A DNA stretch of 64,000 bases from Ricordea florida (lineage: Eukaryota > Cnidaria > Anthozoa > Corallimorpharia > Ricordeidae). A program made the position numbers and the translations under genes. This document shows positions 1 through 10,900 of the stretch, one piece after another. The number at the start of each line of letters is the position of its first letter. The stretch's first letter is position 1. The stretch lies in assembly GCA_949710005.1 (NCBI GenBank), contig OX453274.1:30576940-30640939 (forward strand), given 5' to 3'. A model generated the notes under the pieces. The model was given only the letters and a program-made list of their open reading frames with translations, searched no databases and was not told where the DNA came from.

Positions 1-1435
1 GAGATGAATGTTCCTTAAGCCTCTAACCATCGAGATTGACGAGAATAATTGTTTTAGTATATACAAATGAAGCAACCTCAGTAGGGAGCTTAAGCAAATA
101 CTACGGCGATGCCGAGGACAACCCAACCACTGAAAAAAACTAATTGCTTACATGTACTGTCATGTATTGGGGTTCCTGTGGTTGAGATTCCAGGGTCAGG
201 ATCACGTGCTAGGATGGCAGACTAATAAACCACGCAATGTGATCTAGTTCAATCTCGTGTTTAATTTGGCCATCCGCTATCTTAAGACGCCAGATGTATT
301 TATTGTGCAACTGTCGGAGGGCTTATTTCACGATGATTTTGCTTAATTCCTTTTACCTTTGGGATGATAAAATATTTCAGTTGTAATATTCGAATTTCAT
401 CCAGATTTCAAGGAAATTTAGCGTTCAACACTGAGGCGTCCTCGAGAAAACGTCGAGAAGTATTCTTATTTTACTTTATTGTTTTGAAGAAAAGCCTGTA
501 AAGTGAGAAACGAAGTAGACAGCATCCATATTTAGCCAGTTTTGACGCCATTTTTTTTACCAAAACTTACTGGCACAACGATTACCCAGAAGCCCCAGCA
601 TTATTCACCCCCTAGCAGGTGGATAGTGTTGAAAATCCCGAGGTGGAGAGCCAATCAGGTTGCTCAGTTGGCATTTATTAATATGGTGTAATCCTGTATC
701 GACGACTCAAAATCTCTCTGAGTTTTGATCATTTGGCTAGTCACGAGAGCGGGCAAGATGAGTCGAACCCTGATTTCTGATTGGCTATCCGAGAAGTCAA
801 TATGGAATTGTCTTATGCGCTCGGGATTTCCCGCTTTGTCCCGCGATACAAGACAAAACACGATGGTCATATGATAAATGCCTTATTGATCATGCTTGTT
901 TGGTCAAGATGGCTGGATATTGGCCCATTTCTTGCATGCGTTTTTAATGAACTCGGTCATTAATAAATGGACTAGGCCAATTTGCAGCTATCTTGACCTC
1001 ACGCTCCGTCAGTGACGCATATTTAACAAATCAAATGTGGTTTAGCGTTGTCTGTACTCTTATGGACAACGAGTACGCGTCATCTCAGTGGTCAAAATGT
1101 TGTGCTCGGCTGCGCCTCGTGAGTCCGTAACAAATGTTTTTTTTCAGAGCGTGACCAAGGTCGTGACACAAAGAAAGAGCCAGCGTTGTCTATAACTTTC
1201 TCGCAATCTGATTGGTTTATTCTCCAAAATGAGCGTTTCTGATTGGCTATTGCTTTGCGTGACACATTGACGCGAGCAGCGTTGTCTAGACTCTTATCGA
1301 TAACGGCAAATTAGCCAATCAGTTTGCGAGATTAGTAGCAATTGTGGTAAAAATAATACTTGTTTCCAACAATTGCCTTTGTAGCACAAACGTAGAGTCT
1401 GTGACAAAGCCACAGAAATATAGTTTTATCACCTT
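1..1435. other. Upstream DNA without recognised gene
   Basis: No coding exon seen. There are scattered pieces of hairpin elements: CCAATCAG or its complement near 650, 778, 1208, 1238 and 1314, and a motif GCGTTGTCT..ACTCTTAT repeated near 1045 and 1280. Two overlapping short reading frames at 664-963 look like shadows of these repeats. Confidence 0.5.
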
Positions 1436-1444
1436 TGAGAGCAA

Positions 1445-1735
1445 CTGTTAAGGTAAAGGTGCACACGAGCCAAAGGCCGGAGCTTATCCCGGTTTCACTA
1501 GCATGAAGCACCTGGGAGTATTATTACTCCCCCTGAATGGGATGCTAGTCCATCGCAGGGTCACCCCCAGCATTATATCGCTGGTACCCATTTATACACC
1601 CGGGTGGAGAGAGTACGATGTGGAGTAAAGTTTCTTGTCTAAGGAAACAACACAGTGCCAGCACCAGGGCTCGGATTCCAAACCTCCTGCTCGGAAGTCG
1701 GACACGCTAACCACTACACCACTGGGCCTCCCAAC
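1445..1735 (-). repeat. tRNA-derived SINE
   Basis: Read on the minus strand it begins with a tRNA-like head: box A TAGTGGTTAGCG (complement of 1705-1716), box B GGTTTGGAATCC (1672-1683). A body with CCCTGCGATGGACTAGC and CCCAGGTGCTTCATGC follows. The B box has drifted from GGTTCRANNCC, so it is an inactive copy. A short piece like its 3' part (GAAACCGGGATAAG) recurs near 21,445. Confidence 0.7.
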
Positions 1736-2050
1736 TGACAGTAATAAAAATAGGCATTGAAGTCTGAAGAAGTTATTAAACATTCCTTGATTGCGACGCG
1801 GATTTGCAATTGGAAACTTGCTTATTTCCAACATTAGCAGTCATTCAAAATATTTCTGTCTTACTGATTGGCCCAAATGCCATTGCTTTTATTTCAATAA
1901 GTTCTTCTGTTGATGTCAAAAGTAACATGACAGGTTGATTTGGGAATCACTGGTGTGTGATTGAGGGAATTGCAGTTATATTTTAATTTTCAATTTTTTT
2001 TTCTAAATAATTAAGCAATTTAATCATTCATTCTTGTTTACGACTGTGAG

Positions 2051-2328
2051 TTAACAATTATTCGCTAAAGGCGAAGTGATTATCGATGAATATTCCCCGA
2101 TAATCACCGAGCCTGAGGCAAATAATTTTCTTAGTACAAATATATAGGTGATTATTTCAAAAAAAGAAAAGAAAAAGAATTGTACAACACGAAAAAATTA
2201 TATTTCATTAAAAGCGCGCGAACGACTGGCAGCCATTTTGTTCGTCGAGGTGATTATCGGCTGATAATCCCAGATGGCGAACCAATCAGAGCGCGCGATT
2301 TTGTATAATCACCTGAGTATTTGTGCTA
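2051..2328 (+). mobile_element. Family A double-hairpin MITE, copy 1
   Basis: Starts AACAATTATTCGC; carries hairpin 1, then GGTGATTATTTCAAAAA, GGCAGCCATTTTGTTCGTCG, CCAATCAGAGCGCGCG, and ends ATAATCACCTGAGTATT. Other copies are at 8325, 13023, 16656 (all +), 57906 and 60372 (-), and 63219 (+). Confidence 0.75.
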
Positions 2329-2699
2329 AAAATAAAATAGTTGATGACCCTTAATATTATAAATTGTTCACTGTAATTTAAGTCGAGCGTTTTTAACTTT
2401 GGCCTCTTGCTTGTAAGATTGGACCTGATCACTCTCCACGTTAATTTATCGGCGTTAAATAAATTTTCTTAAATGCGTAAGGGTGAGCTGACAATCAACT
2501 CATAACGAACGAGAACGAGTCCTCTTATCTAATTGTTTTCAGTTGGTACAAACCTACTTGTTTATAACCGTTGGTGTTTAACCAGTAGACAGTTAATAAC
2601 TCTTGTTTTACAAGATATGTTTTGTTGCACGCGCTGATGAATTATTATCTATCACAGAATAAAGCTAAGCTGTAAATGGTTTGAACCCACGAGTCTCTG

Positions 2700-3025
2700 T
2701 AGTTGTTTCTCGAGTTTGGAGGGTCTCCCACTGGGAGGTCCTTGTTCCCATGTTCTCGCAGCTTTTCCTTATTAGTTCCCCATAACATATCTGCCAAGTA
2801 CCCCCTACTCCCAATTTCCCCACCCTCTTCTATAAAGTTTGACCAGTTTTTGTTTGTTCCCTTGTTCCCTACGATATTTACTTCGTTCCCTTGTTCCCCA
2901 AAACCCCTGGGAGACCCTCACTTATAACCCCCGTGTTCCCTGAAACAGGAATCATGTTCCCTACGATATTTTTACCTTCGTTTCCTTGTTCCCAAAAACC
3001 TCTGGAAGACTCTCAGTTTGATCGT
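2700..3025. repeat. Degenerate local duplication
   Basis: The segment TTCCCTACGATATTT..CTTCGTT with CCCTTGTTCCC..AAACCCCTGGGAGACCCTCA occurs at 2863-2922 and again, degraded, at 2952-3020. GGGTCTCCCACTGGGAGGTCC at the left end is its inverted relative. The reading frame through it is not gene-like. Confidence 0.45.
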
Positions 3026-3270
3026 CCTGGTGTAAGTAGTTCTGAAAAGAACTGTTATTGATGGCGTTGACTGACGTTTTGACATCCTTAGCAGAAGATA
3101 TCATCAGAGTCAAGTGATTTGCGTGACGTCAGGTGGTGGTATTTATGTCTCTGTTCAACGTTGTAATTATTTTTTTAAGTCGATTCTGTGACCAGTTTGT
3201 GAAAAGATTTTTTAAGCTATGTTGTTTGTAGAACCGCAGTTTCGCAGTTCGCTCCGCTGTGTTTGGTTAA

Positions 3271-3683
3271 TTAGCAATTAATGAATGAGGCTGATTAGGA
3301 TATGAAGAATTAAGCGGATCGAGGAAGGTGTTATAACACTTTTCCGAGATCCGCTTAATTCTTAATATCCTACGAAAGCCGAATTCATTAATTGCTTTAT
3401 TATTTATCAAAATATTTTCAAACACTTAAAGGAGAAAATGAGCTTCATTTTCACAAATTTCACACCCACCAGCAATATAACAAAACACCAAAATAACACA
3501 AGCTCGTCCCCAGGTCTTCTCGGTTAACGGTGCATTAACCTGCGAAAACGCTGCATTTTTGACGTTATTTCATTGTTAACGTGAAAATTCTTCCAAATTT
3601 GGTCATCAGTAACTGGTTATGGTGAATTAAACGTGTGCTTTTAGCCAATCAGAATCGGGGAAATATTTTGAATGAATAATAAT
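3271..3683 (+). mobile_element. Family C element, copy 1
   Basis: Begins TTAGCAATTAATGAATGAGG, contains a hairpin around AAGCGGATC..GATCCGCTT, an AT-rich body, then AGCCAATCAGAATCGGGG, and ends GAATGAATAATAAT. A second, nearly identical copy in the same orientation lies at 52659-53100. Confidence 0.8.
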
Positions 3684-3765
3684 CGTACTTTAAGGTTTCT
3701 TCCAGTCTGACCAACAAACGTACGTGTGGTTTGGCAGTCCGAGCATTTTATCTTATGTACCGCTC
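3683..3765 (-). pseudogene. Fragment of a GIY-YIG retroelement domain
   Basis: The minus strand encodes VHKIKCSDCQ then FVGQTGRNLKVRLL. This resembles the V-Y-I-C-x-x-C...YVGQTGR-L--R- start of the GIY-YIG endonuclease found in Penelope-like and some other retroelements. It is cut off at the junction with family C at 3683, and has no usable start or the rest of the domain. A dead fragment. Confidence 0.5.
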
Positions 3766-3839
3766 GTTGGGGTGTTGTGTGTCTTTGACGTTGGTAAGTA
3801 GTTTTCGCGTCGTTGAAAAAGTGTGGCAACAGCAAATGA

Positions 3840-4165
3840 CGGATGGGCACATTAGCCAATCAGATTGCAGGTTCGTGATGATACGGGAGTTGGTTTCTAT
3901 GGGTTTGCAGGCGCAATAAAGCACGCGGGATGTTGGGAGAACACGAGAAGAGCTTGTAAATCACAAGCCGAGCCGCAGGCGAATGATTTATAACCCCTTC
4001 GAGTGTTCTCCCAGCATCCTACGTGGTTTATAACGTCGGTAATCCCAAAGAATCTGCCGTTTATTGCTTTTAGAAAATGTTTCTCTTTTCTCTGGGTTTA
4101 CCAGCACAATAACACATAGGTTTTCGACCAATCAGCGCGCGCATTGGATCTGAGTTATTTCATAA
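3840..4165. mobile_element. Hairpin MITE upstream of STAG
   Basis: Contains GGATGTTGGGAGAACACGAG and its imperfect complement CTCGAAGGGG..TTCTCCCAGCATCCTACG, around the loop GCCGAGCCGCAGGCG. Flanked by CCAATCAGATTGC at 3855 and CCAATCAGCGCGCGC at 4129. It stops about 35 bases before the putative STAG promoter. Confidence 0.6.
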
Positions 4166-4199
4166 ATGCAAAAGAAAATGATAAAATTAAATAAAATGG

Positions 4200-4418
4200 C
4201 GACTCCTAACCCTGCAGGACTTCCGGTACGTTTCCCGCGCATCTTGTCCTGTCAGCGGTAAACGTCTGTCAGATCATGTGATCAATGCCCGCCAAAACAG
4301 AATCGAACTCGAAGGAAAAGTTGACTGAGTGAAGTAGTGTTATTCTGTTGTTTTGAGTTCTTCTGTCGAGCTTTAAGTAATTTCGTGAAAGAAAAAGTTC
4401 ATTGCAATATTTAACAAG
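4200..4418 (+). promoter_or_regulatory. Likely STAG promoter and non-coding exon 1
   Basis: This short stretch looks unique and is more GC-rich than its surroundings. It ends in AAG|GTAAGT, a strong splice donor at 4419, suited to a non-coding first exon joined to exon 2 at 4845. It holds ACTTCCGG at 4219-4226 (ETS/GABP-type site, reverse CCGGAAGT) and TTTCCCGC at 4231-4238 (E2F-type site), and no TATA box. AAAATGGCG at 4194-4202 resembles a YY1 site and also opens a 22-codon upstream reading frame. The transcription start is not visible; the left limit is approximate. Confidence 0.55.
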
Positions 4419-4844
4419 GTAAGTAGAACTTTGTTTATGAAGGAAGTATCCGGTAACAAGTACCTATCTAGTCCTCAGTTCATTCCAACTTGAAGTTAGC
4501 TACTTGTTTAATTCGTGTCGCAGCAACTCAACATGTTTGACTCGTGTAATAACGATAATTTTAATGGTCAGCACTTTAACCAATGTATGAGCTTTTCCTC
4601 AATCGCCGCTTTCTTTTTGTGGTCCATTTTCTTTAACGAACAGAAATGTTTGAAATGATTTCCTCAAAATTGCACCCTTCTTCGATATACATTATGCACT
4701 CTATTATATATATATATGTATTAATTTGATTTGGCTGAAATCATTTAGTACCTCTACTCCTGGTATTTTGACGGCCCAGCTTGTATTTTTCGCTTCGTTA
4801 GGCGCTGGGCATTAATAAAGTTTATTGTTTTTCGCGTCATTTAG

Positions 4845-4951
4845 TTTAAATGATGCCTGTTTTGCAACCTGAACATGACGAAGATGATGTTAGTGGTAGC
4901 AGTGGTGTGACTAGTCCAGCGACTGAGACTTCATCTCCTGCATTAAGTCAG
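4845..4951 (+). CDS. STAG1/2: STAG exon 2 (start codon)
   Basis: Acceptor TTTAG ends at 4844; ATG at 4850; donor GTAAAG follows 4951. Encodes residues 1-34, an acidic and Ser/Thr-rich start ([13 protein letters not shown]). It leaves phase 0. An adjacent second ATG at 4853 could serve as well. Confidence 0.8.
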
Positions 4952-7900
4952 GTAAAGTACTGCGAAGAAATATCAGTTTGCGTAGATTTCCATATCACCA
5001 CACACTTCATTATGCATGCTGTGGCTAAACTGTTTCTTTCTTCGAAAAACAAGACATGTTTGCATGCATAATGAATTAAAGGGTGATATGGAAGTCTAGC
5101 CTATCAGTTTTCGGTAAGATCTCCGCACAGGTCCCTACTTCATTATGCATTCTGTAACTATACTGTATTTCGTTCTTCGAACACAAGAAATATTTGCACG
5201 TGCATTACACCAAACAAGAGAGCTTCAGCATGCATAATGAAGTAGGGACCTGTGCGGAAATCATTCCCAGTTTTCTTCCACATTTCTATTGCTTTAAATT
5301 TACGGTAAGTTGCCGTTCACTCCCAACAGTGACCAATGGCTAACTTCTCACAATTGCAATTCATTATTAAGCAAACAGATTATGAAAATTAAGAAAAATA
5401 ATGATCAACATACATGTATGGATACTGGATTGATCAATCACTGAATTCTCCAAACTAGGATTATTGGGGAAAATACGGTGGTAAGGTTTCCTCACAGGTC
5501 CCTACTTCATTATGCATGCTGTAGCCGTACAGTTTCGTTCTCAGAAAAGTTTACACGTGCACTTCCCAAGACAATTCAACTACAGCATGCATAATGAAGT
5601 AGGGACCTGTGAGGAAATCTTACCAATATGGTACTCAGTAAGGAGAATCAATTTTAGATCTTGATAGAGAGAGTGTTAATGCACTTACAGGGTATCAATA
5701 TTAATTTGTTTGGGGGTGGTGGGGTAGGAGGGTCTACATGTATTGTGGGGACTGTACTTTTGATGACTGCCAAGTCCAGAGGGAGGGAGGGAGAGTAAAG
5801 CATTTCAAAGCCTCCAACTCCAATTGAACTTGTTACTCCTTTTTGACTGGTGGCACTATGTAGACCACTCGGTCTCCAAGGCGTAGTGGAAGGAAGGTGA
5901 AACAGAGGATCCTTTATGGGCATCGCCCTCCACCATCAGCTGGTAGGACACCTCAGCAGTCAAGTAAAACCAGTAAGGAGAGTCCTGTGAGTGAGTCTGA
6001 GGAAGAGGAGGGTGATGAAACCAGGTAACAGTTATAATATTATAATTGTTTTGTAATATTCACAGTAAACTGTGTTTGTAACCTTTTTTTTTTCATTTGA
6101 TACAATGTTTTTGTCTTTGACTAAAACTCACTTGCACAATGAATAGGCAGAACCCTGGCACTGTTCACTTCCAAAGAGGTGTATAATGTTTTGACATCCT
6201 CCGATGGTGAGCCAATCACATTACTCAAAATGCCAAGGTTGCTGAGTTAGTATATTATATTCAATTAAGAAATAGAAAACATGTAGGGGAAGTTTGGGAG
6301 AATGAGAAATGCTGTGGGAACTCGAGCCACAGGCGAGTGTTCCCACAACTTTTTCAAGTTCTCCCAAACTTTCAGTAGTGTTTCTATAACTCAATAGAAA
6401 CACGAAGAGCATGTTCTCTATTTCTTTTAGAATACACCATGACGAAAAAAGGAAAACACCTTTTTTAATTTTGATGACCAAATGTAAATTCTCTTTGGTT
6501 GCCTCATCATTACGTCAACAGCTCGTGCTAGTTCTGTGTTTCTGTCGAGTTATAGAAACATGAATTCTAACCAATCAGCGCGCATATTTTCTTTGGACTG
6601 TTTTCTAATTGACACTATTCACTTCCTATGAGGTGAATAGTTCCCAGGCTTCCGGGAAATCATTGTGAAATTAAGTTTTGGTGGAAGAAAAAAAGTGGCA
6701 GGTGTCAATTCTTGCTTTACAGCTGCTTCTGAGAGATTGGAGTGAGGTTGCTACATTAGTTTATAACTACATGTAAAACAATATACACTTTATGTTTGGC
6801 CTCGATGGAAACAGTTAGTTTTGTTTTCAAGAGAGTCCTGATGTTTCCCTAGACTTTGTCTTTGGAAACATCAGGACTCGAGGGAAAACAAAGTGCTTTG
6901 TTATATATTTAGACCTTCCCTTAGCTAAAACAAACAAACAAACAAAGATGGTTCAACTTGCGTGCACGCAACAACTGTACAATTGTATCCCACAGGGCTA
7001 AAAATTAACTCCAGTGTTAGGTGGCCAGATGGGCCAGTTTCCTTGAATTGTTAGTGGCCCATCCCAAAATGAAGTAGCCCTCTATTTTTTTTTTTTCAGA
7101 GTCACATGGCAATCACAAATTCAAAATGGCGTCTATATGTTGAGAGTGTGGATCGCGCGTGAAATCACTGTTAAAATGGCTCGGAATTTCTACTTCAGAA
7201 CTAAAAATTCAGTAGTAAACTACATGTTGAGTTTTGTTTTTAACTTTGTACTTCGCATAATTTACATGGCAACTTTTCGAAATTCTGTAGCATAGTAGCA
7301 CATTGGATGTTCAAACCTTAACTTTTGGTAGCCCTGGTCAGTTTTAACTCACCACTGGCGACCGTTCGACCGCCGATTTTTAGCCCTGATCCCAGTCGGG
7401 ATACATTTGAATTTGATCAGGGGCACATGACCAAAAATCAACCAATCAATCTGTCCCTATTCACCTTGCTTTTAGAGAATAATTATTGGACTCATCCTCA
7501 GTGTAAGAATATGTTTTGTGAGGTAAAACAAAACAAAAACAAAGGAGACAAAACAATAGAGACTAGGAAAATAAGAGTGAAAAAACAAAGAAAAATTTTA
7601 CAGGTTCTTACACCCCAGGTAAACCAAATTGGTTTTATTTACACTGTTGAAGAATTTGCTTCCAATAGTTATTATTTCTACCAAGTTAAATTATTTTGAG
7701 CAGTAACTAATAGAAAATTATTTTTGTCGGGAGAAAAGTTGTTATAGTAATGCAATGGTGGTGTCATTAATTTTCCTTTATTTTTTCACAATTTATTACA
7801 TTTCCCAAGTGTAATTTATTGTATTTGTTTTAAACAGTACACTGTACATGTAGATGTGAGATACCTTATTTGGCATTCTTGTCATTATGACTTAGAGAGG

Positions 7901-10900
7901 AAACTTCTGAGCGTGAAGGCAGTGATGACAGTGATCTAGAGGTTCCAGTAAAAGCTGCAAGTGCAGGCCGAGGGCAAAAGCGACTTGCAGGGATATTGAA
8001 GGCAACGCCGGTATTGTTCATTAACTGTTTAATGATAATTAATAAATAATTATTATTAAACATTATTGAGTTGAAGTGGGAGGGCTCTACTGGGAGAACA
8101 GGTCTTGAGGCTGATAATTATTCTCCCAGTATGGTCCCAAGGAAGCTTGGTCAATAAGGAATTTATTATATGCCTGGAAACTGCATTTAGCAGTCGCCTT
8201 AACTGAAAAAAACGCTGTCACAAAAGGGTATTTCCTTGTTTATAAAAAAAGGTTTATACTTCCTTACAACTTGATATGAAAGACAAAAATCTGGTTTTGA
8301 ATTGTGCATAATCATTACTAATTATTCGCCGAAGTCGAAGTGATTATCAGTGAATATTCACCTTGACTTCGTCTTGGTGAATATTCACCGATAATCACTG
8401 AGCCTGAGGTGAATAATTGTTTTAGTATAAATACAAAGGTGATTATTTCAAAAAAAGAAAAGAAAAAAACATTGTACAACAGAAAAAAAAAATTATTTCA
8501 TCAAAAGCATGCGAATGACTGGCAGCCATTTTGTTCGTCGAGGTGATTATCGGCTGATAATCCAAGATAGCGAACCAATCAGAGCACGCGAATTTACCTG
8601 TATCAAATGCACTTCCTAATCTACAATAATTAATCCTGACATAACTTTAATATGAAAATCAATAAAGGTGGCAAAGAGGCCAAAGGCCAAACAAGCATCC
8701 ACTAGAAAGTCGCCGCAGAAGAGGTCATGCAAGTTAAAAGGAGGTTCAGTTGGTGATGATGGTCAAGGAACTCTGTTTGATATTGTAAAAGCTGGAAAAG
8801 GAGCTCTCAGAGTAAGTATTACCTGGCATACATTTACAGACTACATAGAATTTTAATGATAATTCATATGCATGTTTATTTACAGTGTAGTGTCAACGTT
8901 GTAACATTATATACTGGATTTTGCTACGATTCCTATTGTAATAACTACTACAAAGGTAGTTGGAATCCAAGACTTTTAATAAGTGAAGCGAATAACAGCT
9001 TCCACACTTACAAGGGCGGTCTGTCTCCGAGCACATGGAATTAAACGAACACGATTGGCTAACACAAGTCACGTGATATAAAGCGATTATGTGACGTAAT
9101 GACGTTACAGCTTTCACTCCCAATATAATATTTTTGTATAATCATCTGAGTATTTATACTAATTGTCTTTACCGAATGCTAGAAGCTGACTCATAGTAAA
9201 TATTACTTTAGAGAATTAATTTTGATCAGTTCAATATCCTTTGATAAGAATAGAGGTACAGTAACCAGGGTTCGTGCTACTCCTTAAACTCCTTAAAAAC
9301 TCCTTAGATTTGATTTACATTCTAAAGGGCGCTTAAAAACTCCTTAAATTTACAAAATTCAGCAAAAACTCCTTAAGAACTCCTTATTTCTTGTCTAACA
9401 ATCTTCAAACTAGAGTATTGCAAAAGCAGAGTACCATAAAAACTATGAAATGCGAATTACCGCCGCAAATACACATCATAAACTGACAAAAAATATGAAA
9501 GTCATTGCGTCTTTTATTAGTCAGGCGTTCCTGTTCCAGTTCTGTTGGTCCTGGGAACTTTTTCAAAGAAACAAACAAACAAAATACTCCTTAAAAATTG
9601 TATTTTGGTCTATTAAAAGTCCTTAAATTCTGTTTACTCACCCCAGCACGAACCCTGAGTAAGAATGTAAAGAGAAAGTGGTAATATGGGAAAAAAAATC
9701 AGAAAGTACAGTTTATGTGTGTATGTACATGTACATTTAGTATGTTTTTCAGGGTTCTCCAAAAGCTCCAGAGACCAGCAAAAACCACTGGCTAGTTGTC
9801 ACAAAAATGCACTGGCTACTCAGAGAAATGAGTTCCTGAGAGGGATATTACATACATACATACATACATATAGTGGCTCGTCCCCTTTACGGGGCTTTTC
9901 AGAGTCACTTATTACATACAACATACAACATAGTTAAGAATCCCAACTTGTGGGAGGCAGACCAGTTGGCTATTTACAAGGATGATCGAGGAGTTGAACC
10001 AGGTACTTACCCAGAACAACACCAGGTAGTGGCCAGAGCGGGATTTGAACCCGGGTCACCGCATTGAAATACCGCGCCCTAGACCACTCGGCCATCCTGC
10101 CTCCTCGAAATAAATCCACTGTAGTTTCTTCTATAAAAACAAATAAAAAATAAAATGAATTTAAAACATACTGATATCTTTGAGCCATGAGATTCACTTC
10201 AACAATTAATTTTCCGCTCTTAATTAGTGACTATGTTTATTTAGCGCCCCCCCCCCCACCCCCAAATTAAATTTTTCTCAAGGAAGCCCCCCAAACCACC
10301 CCCCAATGGGAGGGGGACAACCATGTTTTTTTGCTATAATTTGTTTAAGGGAAAGTCTAAATATATAACAAAGCACTTAATGTATGGTCCCTTGGGAAAC
10401 AAGTTAGTTTTGTTGTCCCTCAAGTTCTGATGTTTCCCCTGACTTCATGTGGGGAAACATCAGGATTCTTGGAAAAACGAAACTAACTGTTTCCCTCGGG
10501 ACCATACATTAAGTGTTTAATACTACTCTATTTTAGATTTTGTTTGAAAGAGCCTGTTGTTCTTTTTGTGGTAGGCTGTTGTTGATGACTGGATAGAAAG
10601 TTACCATGCTGATAAAGAAACAGGAATGGTGGATCTCATTCAGTTTTTCATTCAGTGCTGTGGATGCAAAGGTTGTTTCTTTACTGTAGCTTGTGAATAG
10701 TCATTAATTTTGTTGCAGCCTCTTACTGGCTTGTTGAAAGGATTACACATTGCAAACAAAAGGAATTCCCTCAATGATTTTCCTGTTTACATGTAAACAT
10801 GTAGGATAATTGTAAAACTCATAAGGACAAATGCCCTTGTGTAATCATGTACAGGTAATAGTTATTGAAGAGTTTCCTTTGAATGGGGCATTGAGGTAGC

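Noticed and set aside
10022-10106. Possible tRNA-Leu gene on the minus strand
   Set aside because: Boxes A and B are good, but the anticodon arm does not fold properly and the sequence continues into a body and a TATG tail, as in a SINE.
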